From assembly GCA_900544515.1 (NCBI GenBank), contig UQVI01000022.1:1-15828 (forward strand): DNA of 15,828 nt. Reading direction: 5' to 3'. Shown piece by piece: positions 7,416 to 13,838 of the stretch. Made by a program: the position numbers and the translations under genes. Position 1 is the stretch's first letter. Each line of letters begins with the position of its first letter. The notes beneath the pieces were generated by a model. The model was not told the origin of the DNA and made no database searches. It saw only the letters and a list, made by a program, of their open reading frames with translations. The stretch comes from an uncultured Oscillospiraceae bacterium. Its GTDB lineage: Bacteria > Bacillota > Clostridia > Oscillospirales > Acutalibacteraceae.

Positions 7416-9119
7416 ATGTTATTAACGAAATGGGGTAAAAATCTCGACCGTGAGCATCCTTTGCAGGAATATCCTAGACCGCAGTTTGTAAGGGACAGCT
7501 ACATAAATCTGAATGGAAAATGGAATTTTGCCATTACAAAAGAAGATAGATTGCCTACGGCATATCCGGGAAATATTATTGTTCCGTTTTCTCCTGAAAC
7601 GCCGCTTTCCGGTGTGTCAAGAGTGATTCAGCCTGATGATAATTTGTTTTATCAGAGAAACTTCACTATTCCCGAAGGTTTTAATAAAGGTAAGGTTTTC
7701 ATAAATTTTGGTGCAGTAGATCAGGTGGCAAAGGTATGGATTAATAATAAGCCTGTTGGCAAGCATATCGGCGGATACACGCCTTTTACATTTGATATTA
7801 CAAAATTTCTTGCTCCTGAGAATGATTTGAATTCCATTATCGTTCAGGTAAAGGATTATTCGGATACAAGCTCCTATTCACGCGGCAAGCAGAAAATCAA
7901 GCGTGGCGGAATATGGTATTCTCCTCAGAGCGGTATCTGGCAGTCGGTATGGCTTGAATCCACTCCAAAAGAGCATTTGAGCAGCGTGAAAATTACGCCT
8001 GATTTTGATAAGAAAACAGTTGAGTTTGAATATTTCGGTACCGATGATGTTGAGGTTCTGATTTATGACTGCGGCGAGCTTATTGCTGATACTACAAAGC
8101 ATATTGTAGAAATACCTGATGCTAAATCGTGGTCGCCTGAATCACCGTTCTTGTATGATGTTGAATTCAAAGCCTGCGGTGAAACAATTAAATCTTATTT
8201 CGGTATGCGTAAATTCTCTCTCGGAATTGACGAAAAGGGTGTAAAGCGTTTATTCCTGAATAATGAACCGTATTTCCATAACGGACTTCTTGATCAGGGC
8301 TATTACCCGGACGGTTTTCTTACCCCCCCATCAAATGATGCTATGGAGGCAGATGTCCTTTTTGCAAAGGCGGCAGGCTTTAATATGCTGAGAAAGCATA
8401 TTAAAATTGAACCGCTTTTATGGTATCATTACTGCGACGTTCACGGAATACTCGTATGGCAGGATATGGTAAACGGCGGCGGTGAATACGGTCTTGAAGT
8501 TTCGGTCATTCCGTTTGTCGGAATAACACTTGATGACCGTAATTACAGGAATTTCCACAGAAGCGATTTAGCCGGCAGAAAAATGTATTATAATGAGCTT
8601 AATGAAACCATAAATCATCTTTACAACTGTCCGTGTATTGCAATGTGGGTACCGTTTAATGAAGGCTGGGGACAGTTTGACAGTGCTAAGGTATATAAGC
8701 TGCTTAAGGAAATGGATCCTACAAGAGTGATTGATACCACTTCCGGCTGGCACGATATGGGTGCAAGCGATGTTGTTTCAAAGCATATATACTTTACGCC
8801 GATTCGTGTAAAGAAGAGCAGCAGACCTTATGTGCTTTCCGAGTTCGGCGGCTTCAGTATGCGAGTTGAAAACCATACCTTCAATGATAAAATGTTTGGC
8901 TATAAAATTTATAAAACAAAAGAAAGTCTTACAAAGGCTTATTCAAGACTGTTCAATAAAACCATTATCCCTCAGATCAAGGATGGATTGTCCGCAACAG
9001 TTTATACACAGCTTACCGATGTTGAGGATGAGCTTAACGGCCTTATGACCTATGACAGAGCTGTTTCAAAAATTGATATCGACGAGCTCAGAAAAATCAA
9101 TGAAAACGTGAAATTATAA
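7416..9119 (+). CDS. Glycoside hydrolase family 2 enzyme (beta-galactosidase/beta-glucuronidase superfamily), cytoplasmic
   Basis: This 567-residue enzyme has the three core GH2 domains. A jelly-roll sugar-binding domain spans about 25-185 (NLNGKWNF at 31-38, FGAVDQVAKVWINN at 98-111, HIGGYTPFTFDIT at 117-129). An Ig-like domain spans about 186-265, followed by a TIM barrel. The acid/base glutamate is E416 (WVPFNEGWG) and the nucleophile is E476 (VLSEFGG), so it should be active on a beta-linked sugar; substrate specificity cannot be told. There is no signal peptide, so it works on imported oligosaccharides or glycosides in the cytoplasm. I chose ATG at 7416 over the in-frame ATG at 7389 because GAGGGG (7403-7408) lies 7 nt before it. 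The gene begins 4 bp after the ABC transporter stop, so it belongs to the same operon, although its functional link to the transporter is unclear. Confidence 0.9.
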   Translation: MLLTKWGKNLDREHPLQEYPRPQFVRDSYINLNGKWNFAITKEDRLPTAYPGNIIVPFSPETPLSGVSRVIQPDDNLFYQRNFTIPEGFNKGKVFINFGAVDQVAKVWINNKPVGKHIGGYTPFTFDITKFLAPENDLNSIIVQVKDYSDTSSYSRGKQKIKRGGIWYSPQSGIWQSVWLESTPKEHLSSVKITPDFDKKTVEFEYFGTDDVEVLIYDCGELIADTTKHIVEIPDAKSWSPESPFLYDVEFKACGETIKSYFGMRKFSLGIDEKGVKRLFLNNEPYFHNGLLDQGYYPDGFLTPPSNDAMEADVLFAKAAGFNMLRKHIKIEPLLWYHYCDVHGILVWQDMVNGGGEYGLEVSVIPFVGITLDDRNYRNFHRSDLAGRKMYYNELNETINHLYNCPCIAMWVPFNEGWGQFDSAKVYKLLKEMDPTRVIDTTSGWHDMGASDVVSKHIYFTPIRVKKSSRPYVLSEFGGFSMRVENHTFNDKMFGYKIYKTKESLTKAYSRLFNKTIIPQIKDGLSATVYTQLTDVEDELNGLMTYDRAVSKIDIDELRKINENVKL

Positions 9120-9124
9120 TAGGT

Positions 9125-9537
9125 ATGAATTATAAAAGGATTAACAATTGCTTTTTTCTTGCAGACGGTTGTAAATATTGCTTGGTATATCATTTTAATT
9201 GTTATATTGGCACTGCCGATTACTCTTATGTATTTCAAAAAGGCTTTTCATTTGAATAAATTGAGCAGGGGCTCAGCCATATGATAGCTTTGGTGTCAGG
9301 CATAAATTACACTGTTCCTGTTAAAAATAATACGCAAAGTTATCATATTGCTGACAGGTACACGGTGACTGCTAAGTTCACAGAGTATCATTTGTCCGTA
9401 TTATTGAAAACGGTGAGGAACAGGATTTGCGTGTTTCATCTGAAGTGTATGAAAGCAGTTCCGATATCGTTGATGTTGAAAAAACAACAGGACTTTTAGG
9501 TATAACCTATTTATCAAAAAATAAAATAAATGCTTAA
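9125..9537 (+). pseudogene. Probable decayed gene for a small membrane protein (two or more frameshifts)
   Basis: This 433-bp gap between good genes holds protein-like sequence split over frames. One frame (about 9147-9284) encodes a membrane helix, with WYIILIVILALPITLMYF followed by KKAFHLNKL. A second frame (9281 to about 9375) encodes residues such as SYHIADRYTVTAKF. A third (9376-9537) encodes RIIENGEEQDLRV and ends in GLLGITYLSKNKINA before a stop just ahead of the next ribosome binding site. Composition and codon use look coding in each piece, but no single frame spans them and no start has a good ribosome binding site. Joining the pieces would give about 135 residues: a helix plus a hydrophilic domain of unknown family. 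Assembly or sequencing errors could also produce this pattern. I do not recognise the protein. Confidence 0.45.
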
Positions 9538-9552
9538 AGGAGTTAATGAATT

Positions 9553-10110
9553 ATGAAAGCAACAATTAAAACAAATAAAGGTGATATGAACTTTGAGCTC
9601 AATGCAGAAGCTGCACCAAAGGCTGTGGAGAATTTTACCACTCATGCTAAAAACGGCTACTATAATGGGCTTATTTTCCACAGAGTAATTAAGGACTTTA
9701 TGATTCAGGGCGGTGACCCAACAGGTACAGGCTGCGGCGGTGAGTCTATCTGGTGCAAGTCCTTTGAGGATGAATTCTCACTGGATGCACGTAATTACTA
9801 CGGTGCACTTTCAATGGCGAACAGCGGACCGAATACCAATGGTTCACAGTTCTTTATCGTTCAGGCAAAGACTGTTCCGGATTCACTTCTTTCTCAGATG
9901 GAGGGACTTAAGGATAACGGCTTCCCTCAGGAGGTTATTGACAAGTATAAAGAGGTTGGCGGCACCCCTTGGCTTGATTTCCACCATACAGTATTCGGTA
10001 TGCTAATTGACGGTGCTGATGTTCTGGAGGATATCGCAGCTACCAAAACAGGTATGGCAGATAAGCCTGTATATGATGTTGTGATTGAAACCATTGAAAT
10101 AGAGGATTAA
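9553..10110 (+). CDS. Cyclophilin-type peptidyl-prolyl cis-trans isomerase
   Basis: This 185-residue cyclophilin catalyses cis-trans isomerisation of prolyl bonds during protein folding. Core motifs are FHRVIKDFMIQGGDP (42-56, with catalytic Arg R44), MANSGPNTNGSQFFI (88-102) and HHTVFG (144-149). Relative to minimal bacterial cyclophilins there is an insertion at about 105-140. The active-site tryptophan used by human CypA for cyclosporin binding is not obvious in the expected place. There is no signal peptide, so it is cytoplasmic. AAAGGAG at 9536-9542 lies 10 nt before the ATG. The next gene starts 8 bp after its stop, suggesting one transcript. Confidence 0.93.
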   Translation: MKATIKTNKGDMNFELNAEAAPKAVENFTTHAKNGYYNGLIFHRVIKDFMIQGGDPTGTGCGGESIWCKSFEDEFSLDARNYYGALSMANSGPNTNGSQFFIVQAKTVPDSLLSQMEGLKDNGFPQEVIDKYKEVGGTPWLDFHHTVFGMLIDGADVLEDIAATKTGMADKPVYDVVIETIEIED

Positions 10111-10118
10111 TTTTTATA

Positions 10119-10853
10119 ATGAGTACATTAGAGGGAGCATACTTATCAGGGTATGTCGGTTATGTTATTGCAGTTCCTTTAATAAGGCTGTTGTCGTCAC
10201 TGTTTATGGCTGCAGCCGTTGTTAAGGATTGTAAGGTGAGAAACTATAAAAACCGCTGGATTGCGGTTGCAGCAGTTTATGTTTCTCCAGTGTTGGCAAG
10301 TCTTGCTTACTTTGTTTACAGCAGATTTATAAGTAAAAGAACAGCTTATAAAACAGAAAATGAGAAAACAATCAAGAGTGCCAGGCGATTATGCTTTTTA
10401 TCCGTATTTTCTTATCTGATATCCCTTTTGCTTGTTGTTTCGACTGTGTTGACGATCGGTATTTCAGGCTTGACAAGTGTCTTTAAAGGTGAAATCCTTT
10501 TTCCCTGCTATGACCGAAACGGCAATGAATATCGCGATTCCTTTGATGTTCCGCTTTACGATGAAAACGGCAACTGCTATGTAAAAAAGAATTCAGCTAA
10601 TTGGTTTGACTACTACTATGTTGATCAGAATGCAAAGGAATACAGCGGTGAAAACTCGTATATAACGGAGGACGGATATTTCTTCTATGATTCTGAAAAT
10701 CGCTTATTTTATAGAGATGAAGACGATTATTATTATATGAAAGACGGTAATGATAATCAGAGATATTATCATCTTGATTTTAATCTGTACTGGGATAAAA
10801 ACGGTGATATATGGGTTGATCAGGGCAGAGGTGACTATAAGCTTTTTGAATAA
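10119..10853 (+). CDS. Unknown membrane protein with three helices and a Tyr/Asp-rich repeat-like C-terminal domain
   Basis: I do not recognise a family. The 244-residue protein has hydrophobic segments at about 11-35, 47-68 and 91-122, then a soluble tail of about 120 residues rich in Tyr, Asp and Asn. The tail contains loosely repeated units: YDRNGNEYRD (131-140), YDENGNCYVK (147-156), YVDQNAKEY (167-175), YDSENRLFYRD (190-200) and WDKNGDIWVD (225-234), spaced roughly 16-35 residues apart. They recall the short beta-hairpin repeats of wall- or glycan-binding proteins, but this is only a visual likeness. With three helices, the N-terminus and tail should lie on opposite sides of the membrane; K/R-rich residues 71-90 between helices 2 and 3 suggest that loop is cytoplasmic and the tail outside. 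Start ATG at 10119 has only GAGG 13 nt upstream, in the end of the cyclophilin gene, so translational coupling is likely. Confidence 0.7.
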   Translation: MSTLEGAYLSGYVGYVIAVPLIRLLSSLFMAAAVVKDCKVRNYKNRWIAVAAVYVSPVLASLAYFVYSRFISKRTAYKTENEKTIKSARRLCFLSVFSYLISLLLVVSTVLTIGISGLTSVFKGEILFPCYDRNGNEYRDSFDVPLYDENGNCYVKKNSANWFDYYYVDQNAKEYSGENSYITEDGYFFYDSENRLFYRDEDDYYYMKDGNDNQRYYHLDFNLYWDKNGDIWVDQGRGDYKLFE

Positions 10854-10889
10854 ATAAACAAAATGAAAACTTTATGATCAAGTGGTTTA

Positions 10890-10924
10890 TTTGACAAATT
10901 AAGCCCCTTCGGATGACTTATAAT
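10890..10924 (+). promoter_or_regulatory. spoIIG-type promoter (22-bp spacing) with candidate Spo0A box
   Basis: TTGACA (10891-10896) and TATAAT (10919-10924) are both perfect consensus boxes but lie 22 bp apart instead of 17. The Spo0A-activated, sigma-A-dependent spoIIG promoter of Bacillus subtilis is known for this same spacing. TTTGACA (10890-10896), overlapping the -35 box, differs at one base from the reverse complement of the 0A-box core TGTCGAA. Transcription would start near 10931, giving a 16-nt leader that begins almost at the ribosome binding site of spoIIGA. Boxes and spacing are seen directly; Spo0A control is inferred. Confidence 0.75.
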
Positions 10925-10948
10925 TAAGTCGTCAGGAGGGGCTTTTTT
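10901..10948 (+). terminator. Intrinsic terminator whose hairpin contains the spoIIGA promoter -10 box and RBS
   Basis: The outer stem is 10 bp (10901-10910 with 10935-10944, one G-U), then one mismatch, then a 9-bp inner stem (10912-10920 with 10925-10933, one G-U) and a 4-nt loop. A T6 tract follows at 10943-10948. It should stop transcription coming from the cyclophilin operon. TATAAT overlaps the loop, the ribosome binding site lies in the 3' arm, and the TTG start codon overlaps the U-tract. Confidence 0.8.
10934..10941 (+). promoter_or_regulatory. Ribosome binding site of spoIIGA, embedded in a terminator arm
   Basis: AGGAGGGG is a near-perfect Shine-Dalgarno sequence placed 5-7 nt before a TTG codon at 10947, and it decides this start. 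In a read-through RNA from upstream it would be paired in the hairpin and hidden. In RNA started at the promoter near 10931 the 5' arm is absent and the site is free. Confidence 0.75.
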
Positions 10949-11735
10949 GGTTATATATGTTGACGTGCTTTTTGTAGTGAATTTTTTTATTACATATTTA
11001 CTTCTCCTGCTCACAAAGCTGATAGCAAAGGAAAATCCTAAGACAATCCGCCTTCTTATCGGTGCTTTTATCGGCGGTGCGTATTCGCTTGTTATTCTTC
11101 TGGATGAGTTGAATTTTTTATTAACCGCACTTGGTAAAATACTGGTATCCATAGTAATTGTTCTGTCTGTATTCGGATTTAAAAGAATTACAGTAATGCT
11201 TAAAAATCTCGGAATTTTTTACATTTCAAATATGCTTCTGCTTGGTGTGATTCTTGCAGTATGGCTGATATTCAAGCCCGACGGAATAGCAATACATAAT
11301 GATGTGGTGTATTTTGATATCCCTGCACGGATTCTTCTTTTAAGCGCCCTTGCAGCATATTTAATCGCTTTGCTTATCGTGCGTATCTATAACCGTACTC
11401 TCGGCAAAAACGAGATATACTCTTTAACGATTTATAAAGGCGAGGAGCAGATACATATGTATGCTTTTGCAGATACAGGCAATAAGCTGAAAGAACCGTT
11501 CTCAGATTATCCTGTGATTGTAGTTGACAGCGGCAAAATATCCTTTGATGCACAGCGTATTATTCCCTTTAATTCGGTAGGAGGTGAAGGAACATTAAAA
11601 GCTTTCAAGCCGGATAAGGTAGTTATTTCATCCGGTAAAAAAAGTTTTGAAACAGACAGGGTGTATATTGCAGCATCAACGGTTGAGTCAAAGGATTTTT
11701 CAGCAATTTTAAATCCAGAAATAATAAATATATGA
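10947..11735 (+). CDS. spoIIGA: SpoIIGA, sigma-E processing membrane aspartic protease
   Basis: This 262-residue membrane protease cleaves the pro-sequence from pro-sigma-E in the mother cell during sporulation. The start VIYVDVLFVVNFFITYLLLL matches the family, and about five hydrophobic helices fill residues 1-147. The cytoplasmic protease domain carries the catalytic motif DTGN (D176), followed by PVIVVDSG and RIIPFNSVGGEG (204-215), as expected for the family. It is shorter at the C-terminus than the Bacillus protein (about 309 residues), ending soon after AILNP. The start is TTG, chosen because of the AGGAGGGG at 10934-10941. The sigma factor it activates is encoded 8 bp downstream, and its stop codon overlaps that gene's ribosome binding site, so the two are translationally coupled. 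Confidence 0.9.
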   Translation: MVIYVDVLFVVNFFITYLLLLLTKLIAKENPKTIRLLIGAFIGGAYSLVILLDELNFLLTALGKILVSIVIVLSVFGFKRITVMLKNLGIFYISNMLLLGVILAVWLIFKPDGIAIHNDVVYFDIPARILLLSALAAYLIALLIVRIYNRTLGKNEIYSLTIYKGEEQIHMYAFADTGNKLKEPFSDYPVIVVDSGKISFDAQRIIPFNSVGGEGTLKAFKPDKVVISSGKKSFETDRVYIAASTVESKDFSAILNPEIINI

Positions 11736-11743
11736 GGTGAAAT

Positions 11744-12442
11744 ATGTTTAATAGAATAAAAGATTTTATTTTAAGACTGTTCAAAAAGCAGAAATGCTAT
11801 TACATAAATGGACCTGAAACACTCCCTGCTCCGCTTGCGAAGGATAAGGAAAGGGAAATCATGGAACAGATAAAAAATGGCGATGATACAAATAGAGAAC
11901 TGTTGATAGTCCACAATCTGCGTCTTGTCGTTTATATTGCAAAAAAATTTGAAACCAAAACAACCGCTACTGAGGATTTGGTGTCCATCGGCACAATCGG
12001 TCTCATGAAGGCGGTAAAGACCTTTAATCCTGAAAAAAACATTAAACTTGCCACTTATGCCTCAAGATGTATTGAAAATGAAATTCTTATGCATCTCAGA
12101 AAGGTAAATAATATGAAAAGTGAGATGTCGTTTGATGAGCCTCTTTCCGTAGACTGGGACGGCAATGAGCTTACACTGCGTGATGTGCTCGGCACAGAGC
12201 CTGATGATGTATATGAGGAACTGGAGTACGACGATGAAAAAAGGCTTCTCCTCCGGATAGTAAATTCACTTCCCGAAAAAGAGAAAAATCTGATGATTAT
12301 GCGTTTCGGACTTGACGGCGGAAGCGGACATACGCAGAAACAGCTTGCAGATTCTTTGGGCATTTCTCAATCCTATATCAGCAGGCTTGAAAAAAGAATA
12401 CTTGCAAAAATCAAAAATGAGATTGAAAGACATATTGCATAA
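11744..12442 (+). CDS. sigE: RNA polymerase sporulation sigma factor SigE (pro-sigma-E)
   Basis: This 232-residue sigma-70 family protein directs mother-cell-specific transcription after asymmetric division. Features in order are a short basic amphipathic pro-sequence, YYINGPETLPAPL (19-31, matching the cleavage-site region of known SigE), region 2 (NLRLVVYIAKKFE, then LATYASRCIENEIL at 102-115), SFDEPLSVDWDGNE (129-142) and a region 4 helix-turn-helix (TQKQLADSLGISQSYISRLE, 197-216). These stretches are nearly identical to SigE of spore-formers and distinguish it from SigG, SigF and SigK. The part ahead of the YY pair is 18 residues, shorter than the roughly 26 in Bacillus. AGGTGA at 11735-11740 precedes the ATG. 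The usual third gene of this cluster, sigG, does not follow; a class B sortase does. Confidence 0.95.
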   Translation: MFNRIKDFILRLFKKQKCYYINGPETLPAPLAKDKEREIMEQIKNGDDTNRELLIVHNLRLVVYIAKKFETKTTATEDLVSIGTIGLMKAVKTFNPEKNIKLATYASRCIENEILMHLRKVNNMKSEMSFDEPLSVDWDGNELTLRDVLGTEPDDVYEELEYDDEKRLLLRIVNSLPEKEKNLMIMRFGLDGGSGHTQKQLADSLGISQSYISRLEKRILAKIKNEIERHIA

Positions 12443-12503
12443 CAGGAATTGCATATAATAGTTTGTTTGATGACTTTTATAAAATTTTCATAAATTTATC
12501 AAT

Positions 12504-12564
12504 GCGGTGGACAGTAAAGATGACGGTCATGGTTTTGATATATTATTTTGAATTTGTCCGCCGC
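12504..12564. repeat. Inverted repeat / long hairpin downstream of sigE
   Basis: GCGGTGGACA (12504-12513) pairs with TGTCCGCCGC (12555-12564) through 10 bp, one of them G-U, around a 41-nt loop that itself holds the small palindrome ATGACGGTCAT. It is the only GC-rich spot in a 236-bp AT-rich gap. No T-run follows on the plus strand, so it is a weak candidate for the sigE terminator; an RNA-stability hairpin is equally possible. Confidence 0.5.
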
Positions 12565-12639
12565 AGAATATTATTGTTAATTATGATAGAATTTCTAAAT
12601 CATTTGATTGCTTTTTGAATAAAATTTTAAAAGTTTATT

Positions 12640-12648
12640 TGCTATAAT
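12640..12648 (+). promoter_or_regulatory. Extended -10 promoter of the sortase gene
   Basis: TGCTATAAT is a perfect extended -10 element, 30 bp before the ATG at 12679. No good -35 lies at 17 bp, but extended -10 promoters often do without one. TTGAAT at 12615-12620 lies 22 bp upstream of the -10 box. Confidence 0.6.
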
Positions 12649-12678
12649 AAAATTATCCTGAATCTATGGGAAAATATT

Positions 12679-13569
12679 ATGGTAGGTAATATGATAATGA
12701 ATAAAAAGAAAAAATCCGTTTTACTGATATTGATTATTGTGGTGGCTGTTAGTCTTATAATCGGTTTATCCTTTTCAACAAAATTAAGCGATCGTTCGTC
12801 AAAGGAGACGGAAACGGTCGGCGTAAGTACAACTGTTCCGGCAAAATACAGTGAATATTATGAAAAGAATCATGATTTTGTCGGTTGGATAAAAATAGAG
12901 AATACGACGATTGATTATCCCGTAGTTCAATGTGAAGATAATGATTATTATCTTACGCATAATTTCAATAAAGAGCCTGAAGCACGCGGTGCAATTTTTA
13001 TGGCTTATGATTGTGATAAAAACTTAAAATGCAAGAATACTGTTATTCATGGTCACAACTGGCTTGATGAAACTGTTTTTTCAGAGCTTGAAGAATATGC
13101 TGAGTTTGACTATTACAAATCACACCCTGTAGTTGAATATAACACAAGAACCGAGCTTCATAAATGGAAAATCATTTCAGTATTTATAACGTCTGCCGAT
13201 GAGAGTGAAGACAATGATTATGTTTTTAATTATGTTTATCCGAATATGGGCGAAGAGAATTTTGAACCTTATTCAAATGAACTGAAAAAACGTACACTGT
13301 TTAACACCGGCGTTGAATATAATGAAAATGATAAGTTTTTAACGCTTTCAACCTGTACAAGAACGGTAGATAAAGGTAATCAGCGTGCTGATTGCCGTAT
13401 TGTAATAGTATCGCGAATGGTCCGTGAAAATGAAAGTGAGTATGTGGATGTTTCCAAAGCGGTTAAAAATCCAAAGCCTAAATATCCTCAGATATGGTAT
13501 ACAAACAAAGGGATTGAGAATCCATACAAGTCAGACGAGAAATGGTACCCTTATGAAATAGCAGCGTGA
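12679..13569 (+). CDS. Class B sortase
   Basis: This 296-residue membrane-anchored cysteine transpeptidase would attach or cross-link proteins at the cell wall. An N-terminal anchor (hydrophobic 13-31, preceded by KKKK) is followed by the class B signature FVGWIKIENTTIDYPVVQ (67-84). The catalytic residues are H126 (IHGHN), C226 (TLSTC) and R240 (DCRIVIV). The end of the protein extends about 50 residues past the catalytic Arg and is rich in Pro, Tyr and Lys, which is longer than usual. The start could be ATG at 12679 (GGGA upstream) or ATG at 12697 (giving MNKKKK); I could not decide between them. No pilin genes are adjacent, but the next gene ends in an IPNTG sorting-like motif. Confidence 0.92.
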   Translation: MVGNMIMNKKKKSVLLILIIVVAVSLIIGLSFSTKLSDRSSKETETVGVSTTVPAKYSEYYEKNHDFVGWIKIENTTIDYPVVQCEDNDYYLTHNFNKEPEARGAIFMAYDCDKNLKCKNTVIHGHNWLDETVFSELEEYAEFDYYKSHPVVEYNTRTELHKWKIISVFITSADESEDNDYVFNYVYPNMGEENFEPYSNELKKRTLFNTGVEYNENDKFLTLSTCTRTVDKGNQRADCRIVIVSRMVRENESEYVDVSKAVKNPKPKYPQIWYTNKGIENPYKSDEKWYPYEIAA

Positions 13570-13612
13570 ACAGCTGATTTTACAGGGGTATAAAATCTAA
13601 TAAATATAAATG

Positions 13613-13644
13613 AAATGGACGCTTTTTTGATTAAGCGTCCATTT
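13613..13644 (+). terminator. Terminator hairpin after the sortase gene
   Basis: A perfect 12-bp stem (13613-13624 with 13633-13644) closes an 8-nt loop, 43 bp after the sortase stop. The right arm ends in ATTT and is followed by GTCTGTTTG, a loose U-rich tail. Good hairpin; moderate terminator. Confidence 0.65.
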
Positions 13645-13701
13645 GTCTGTTTGACTGTTCTGTACTGAAATCTCCGATATATTAAAGATGCGTGTTTTTC
13701 T

Positions 13702-13733
13702 AAAGTTTATAATTGTTTATCTAAACTTTTTTT
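13702..13733. repeat. AT-rich inverted repeat followed by T7, upstream of the secreted protein gene
   Basis: AAAGTTTA (13702-13709) pairs with TAAACTTT (13722-13729) across 12 nt, and the T-run continues to 13733. It could be a weak second terminator or an operator for the gene at 13839. With only one G-C pair per arm it may be chance in AT-rich DNA. Confidence 0.3.
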
Positions 13734-13740
13734 AGTGCTT

Positions 13741-13769
13741 TTGTATTAAAATATTGCTTGCAATAAAAT
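13741..13769 (+). promoter_or_regulatory. Candidate promoter of the secreted SIPNTG protein
   Basis: TTGTAT (13741-13746) and TAAAAT (13764-13769) are 17 bp apart, leaving a leader of about 60 nt. The sequence around it is very AT-rich, so alternatives exist. Confidence 0.4.
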
Positions 13770-13838
13770 TTGTTAAAAATTTATCAAATTCTTATTGTTT
13801 TTAAATTTCAGAGACAAAACAGAAGAAAGGAAATTTTT

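Noticed and set aside
12615..12648. A second 22-bp-spaced promoter (TTGAAT and TATAAT) before the sortase, suggesting Spo0A control.
   Set aside because: The -35 is a poor match in very AT-rich DNA and no 0A box is evident; the extended -10 explains the promoter on its own.
13770..13838. TTG start at 13770 for the secreted protein, adding 23 residues.
   Set aside because: It has no ribosome binding site and would place a charged segment before a normal signal peptide; ATG 13839 has a good site.
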